NCBI RefSeq assembly: GCF_900177715.1
Contig: NZ_FXWG01000002.1
Location: 62,001 to 126,000 of the forward strand
Source: Altererythrobacter xiamenensis
Lineage (GTDB): Bacteria; Pseudomonadota; Alphaproteobacteria; Sphingomonadales; Sphingomonadaceae
DNA: 64,000 nucleotides
Direction: 5' to 3'
Shown: in pieces, positions 62,156 through 64,000 of the stretch
Position numbering within the stretch: the stretch's first letter is position 1
Layout of the letters: each line of letters begins with the position of its first letter
Notes under the pieces: model-generated
What the model was told of the DNA's origin: nothing
Databases searched by the model: none
Seen by the model: only the letters and a program-made list of their open reading frames with translations
Position numbers and translations under genes: made by a program

Positions 62156-64000
62156 ATGGACACGCTGCGCGGCAATTTCGATTCCTCCGACATTTCGGAC
62201 GACTCGCGCGATTATGACGTCAGTGACGAAGACAGCGGTCGCGACGTCCCGCCGCCCTCGATCGGCCAGGACGAGCGCCGCATGCAGGTGCGCGCGTACA
62301 ACTTCTGGGCGGGCATGCTGGACGACCGCAACTACCCCTCCATCGAAGAGCTCGATCCGGCAAGCGATGAGGACTTCGGTCCGTATGGCGTCCTGCTCGA
62401 TTTTTCGGTCGGAATCGAAGACCCGGCCGTGCAATTTCTCGGCACCGAACTCGCTAAGGAATGCGGGACCGACGATGAAATCCGCAAGCTGTCGGATGTC
62501 CCGCCGCGCTCCTTGTTGAGCCGCATCACCGACCATTACATGCAGATCCTGGCGAACCAGGCCCCGATCGGGTTCGAGGCCGAGTTCGTCAACCAGCGCG
62601 GCAACACCGTGCTCTATCGCGGCATCCTGCTGCCCTTTTCCAGCGACGACGAGACGATCGATTTCATCTACGGCGTCATCAACTGGAAGGAGATGGCCGA
62701 GGCCGCGCAGGCGGACGAACTGCTGCTCGAAATCGACCAGGCACTCGAAGCGAGTGATGCCGCAGAGGACGATGCGGAAGACATCCTCGCCGTCGAGCCC
62801 GCTCCGATCATCGACGCTCCGCACGCCGATGGTCCCGGCAGCGAAGACGAGGCAATTGCACCTCTGGAAGAACCCGTATTCGAAGCTGACGTGTTCGCAT
62901 CCAGCGCAGACGATCTCGGCTTTGGCGATGAGGACGAAGACGAGAACGTCGAGCCGATCGGCTTTGGCGACGACGTCGATATCGACCCATCCTCGGGTCT
63001 GCCGACGCCTGCTTTCGGCGACTACGACTTCGGCGACGAGGAAGACGAGGAGGAAGACGAGGCAAATTACGATTTCGCCTCGCTGACCGACCACATCAAG
63101 GCACCTATCAAGAAAGCGCTTTCGCTCGACTTGGGCGACGAGGACGAAGAACCGCCGGTGGGCTATGACATCGGCTATGAAGACGAAAGCTTCGGCGCGG
63201 GCGTCGAGGGTCCGAATGGCGGTCAGCCCGCAGTTCCGATGGCCTACGAGCCCGAGCAGGTGGACAACACTTCGCACGAAGAAACCTCTTACGAAGACAT
63301 TGTGCCCGAAATCGCGCCTGAAGGCGCATTCGCCGGGTCGATTGACGAGCCGACCGATCCTCTCCACCTGACCGACGAAGCCGAAACTTCGCTCGATGAC
63401 GATGCGGGTGAAGAACCGCTCGACCTCGCAGGATTTGCTTCCGGAAGCGAGCCGGTGGCGGCCGAAGAACCTGTCGAGCCGCTCGACCTGTTCGATGTCG
63501 TGGATGACGAGACGGCCGAAGAAATTACCGAAGTCGAGCAGTCTGCGGAAATCGCCAGCGTCGAACTCGACGAAGACGCGGGGCTTTATGATTATCTCGC
63601 TTCGGCCCGCGAGCTTGCCCAGACCGCGCGCTCCAAGGAAGACCGCAGCCGCCAGGCGCTCTATGCTGCCGTCGGCCGCGCCTACGACTTCTCGCTTGCC
63701 GCGCAGGAATCGCCGGCGGAGTACGAAGAACTGATCGCCGAAAACGGTCTCGTCGTGCAGGATCGCGCGCCGATGACGCCGGTGGTCAAGCTGGTCTTCG
63801 GCGCCGACTACGACAAGACGCGCCTCACCGAATATGCCGCCGTACTCAGCCACGCACACCGCGTCGGCGTCGAGCGCGGCGCGCTGTCGAGCTTCCTCAG
63901 CGAAGCCGAGGGCGGGCTCAAGGGCGTGGTCAAGGCCGAACGCCAGATCCGCCGCGAAGAGGCAGGCAAGACGATCGATCCCATCGACGCCGTCCGCAAG
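62156..64000 (+). CDS. PAS_5-type protein with long acidic linker (cut by window edge)
   Basis: The frame is open from ATG 62156 to the window edge (615 codons, no stop). Residues about 42-185 match the PAS_5 pattern: MQVRAYNFWAGMLDDRNYPS, FGPYGVLLDFSVGIEDPAVQFLG and GFEAEFVNQRGNTVLYRGILLPF. A region of about 280 residues follows that is extremely rich in Asp/Glu, including EEDEEEDEANYDF, and probably unstructured. A helical domain begins near 470 (LYDYLASARELAQTARSKEDRSRQALYAAVG). PAS_5 proteins are alphaproteobacterial; some regulate motility or c-di-GMP signalling. It is possibly CtrA-controlled. Confidence 0.82.
   Translation, partial: MDTLRGNFDSSDISDDSRDYDVSDEDSGRDVPPPSIGQDERRMQVRAYNFWAGMLDDRNYPSIEELDPASDEDFGPYGVLLDFSVGIEDPAVQFLGTELAKECGTDDEIRKLSDVPPRSLLSRITDHYMQILANQAPIGFEAEFVNQRGNTVLYRGILLPFSSDDETIDFIYGVINWKEMAEAAQADELLLEIDQALEASDAAEDDAEDILAVEPAPIIDAPHADGPGSEDEAIAPLEEPVFEADVFASSADDLGFGDEDEDENVEPIGFGDDVDIDPSSGLPTPAFGDYDFGDEEDEEEDEANYDFASLTDHIKAPIKKALSLDLGDEDEEPPVGYDIGYEDESFGAGVEGPNGGQPAVPMAYEPEQVDNTSHEETSYEDIVPEIAPEGAFAGSIDEPTDPLHLTDEAETSLDDDAGEEPLDLAGFASGSEPVAAEEPVEPLDLFDVVDDETAEEITEVEQSAEIASVELDEDAGLYDYLASARELAQTARSKEDRSRQALYAAVGRAYDFSLAAQESPAEYEELIAENGLVVQDRAPMTPVVKLVFGADYDKTRLTEYAAVLSHAHRVGVERGALSSFLSEAEGGLKGVVKAERQIRREEAGKTIDPIDAVRK

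Noticed and set aside
62042..63859. 605-codon minus-strand ORF opposite the right-edge gene.
   Set aside because: The plus-strand frame has a PAS-like domain and an acidic linker; the antisense frame is only its complement.

Overview
The window is a GC-rich alphaproteobacterial chromosome segment. The most likely source is Sphingomonadales, in or near Erythrobacteraceae. The evidence is the roughly 1,580-residue NAD-dependent glutamate dehydrogenase, an MmcB gene under a GTTC-N7-GTTC SOS box, a CYP153-like P450, the IHF beta gene ihfB and the compact, overlapping gene order. Coding density is very high. Long ORFs lie antisense to almost every real gene and are artefacts of the base composition.

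Layout. 1-7.3 kb: an M23 peptidase (cut by the left edge), a DUF455 protein, bcp and glnE on the minus strand, then a secreted M28 peptidase and an agmatine deiminase on the plus strand. 7.3-9.9 kb: thrS, preceded by a short leader ORF with eight consecutive threonine codons and by mutually exclusive inverted repeats, a candidate threonine attenuator. 9.9-11.3 kb: four overlapping genes for small membrane proteins and an XRE regulator. 11.3-22 kb: a PhoD-like phosphatase, an ABHD10-like hydrolase with a TPR protein, a luciferase-like monooxygenase, NAD-glutamate dehydrogenase, a ferredoxin-reductase-type flavoprotein and queG. 23-27.3 kb: an ABC exporter pair, the P450 behind a strong palindrome, and msrB. 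27.3-32.6 kb: a chained minus-strand operon for envelope glycan or lipid work (UGM-like flavoprotein, LTA-synthase-like enzyme, GtrA, a GT-C-like polytopic protein). 32.6-34.5 kb: a PilZ protein, tRNA-Leu(UAA), ihfB and a GntR regulator. 34.7-39.8 kb: a POT peptide transporter, two coupled amidohydrolases (the second without the usual HxH) and NnrU. 39.8-45.2 kb: an enoyl-CoA hydratase, a GDT1-type cation exporter divergent from MgtC, dxs, a Zur-like regulator, and msrA with a small membrane protein. 45.4-53.6 kb: rpe, a heparinase-like protein and purH; DUF2141; a nucleotidyltransferase-like protein coupled to a diacylglycerol-kinase-like protein; and an M20 hydrolase.

53.67-59.61 kb is an integrative element of about 5.9 kb inserted at the 3' half of tRNA-Arg(CCG). 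It is bounded by a 45-bp perfect direct repeat and encodes a tyrosine integrase, an AlpA-like HTH, a Rep-like protein with an HUH-type motif, several small coupled genes and two minus-strand exported cargo proteins. Paired sites with an 11-bp period near both ends look like integrase arm sites. 59.8-64 kb returns to core genes: a conserved hypothetical, mmcB, a sterol-desaturase-family protein coupled to a second DUF2141 protein, and a PAS_5-type protein with a very acidic linker that runs off the right edge.

The least-described pieces are the thrS threonine leader, the kinase/nucleotidyltransferase pair at 50.4-52.3 kb (possibly a DAG to PA to CDP-DAG route, by weak resemblance to mitochondrial TAM41), the four-gene membrane/XRE module and the small tRNA-Arg element.
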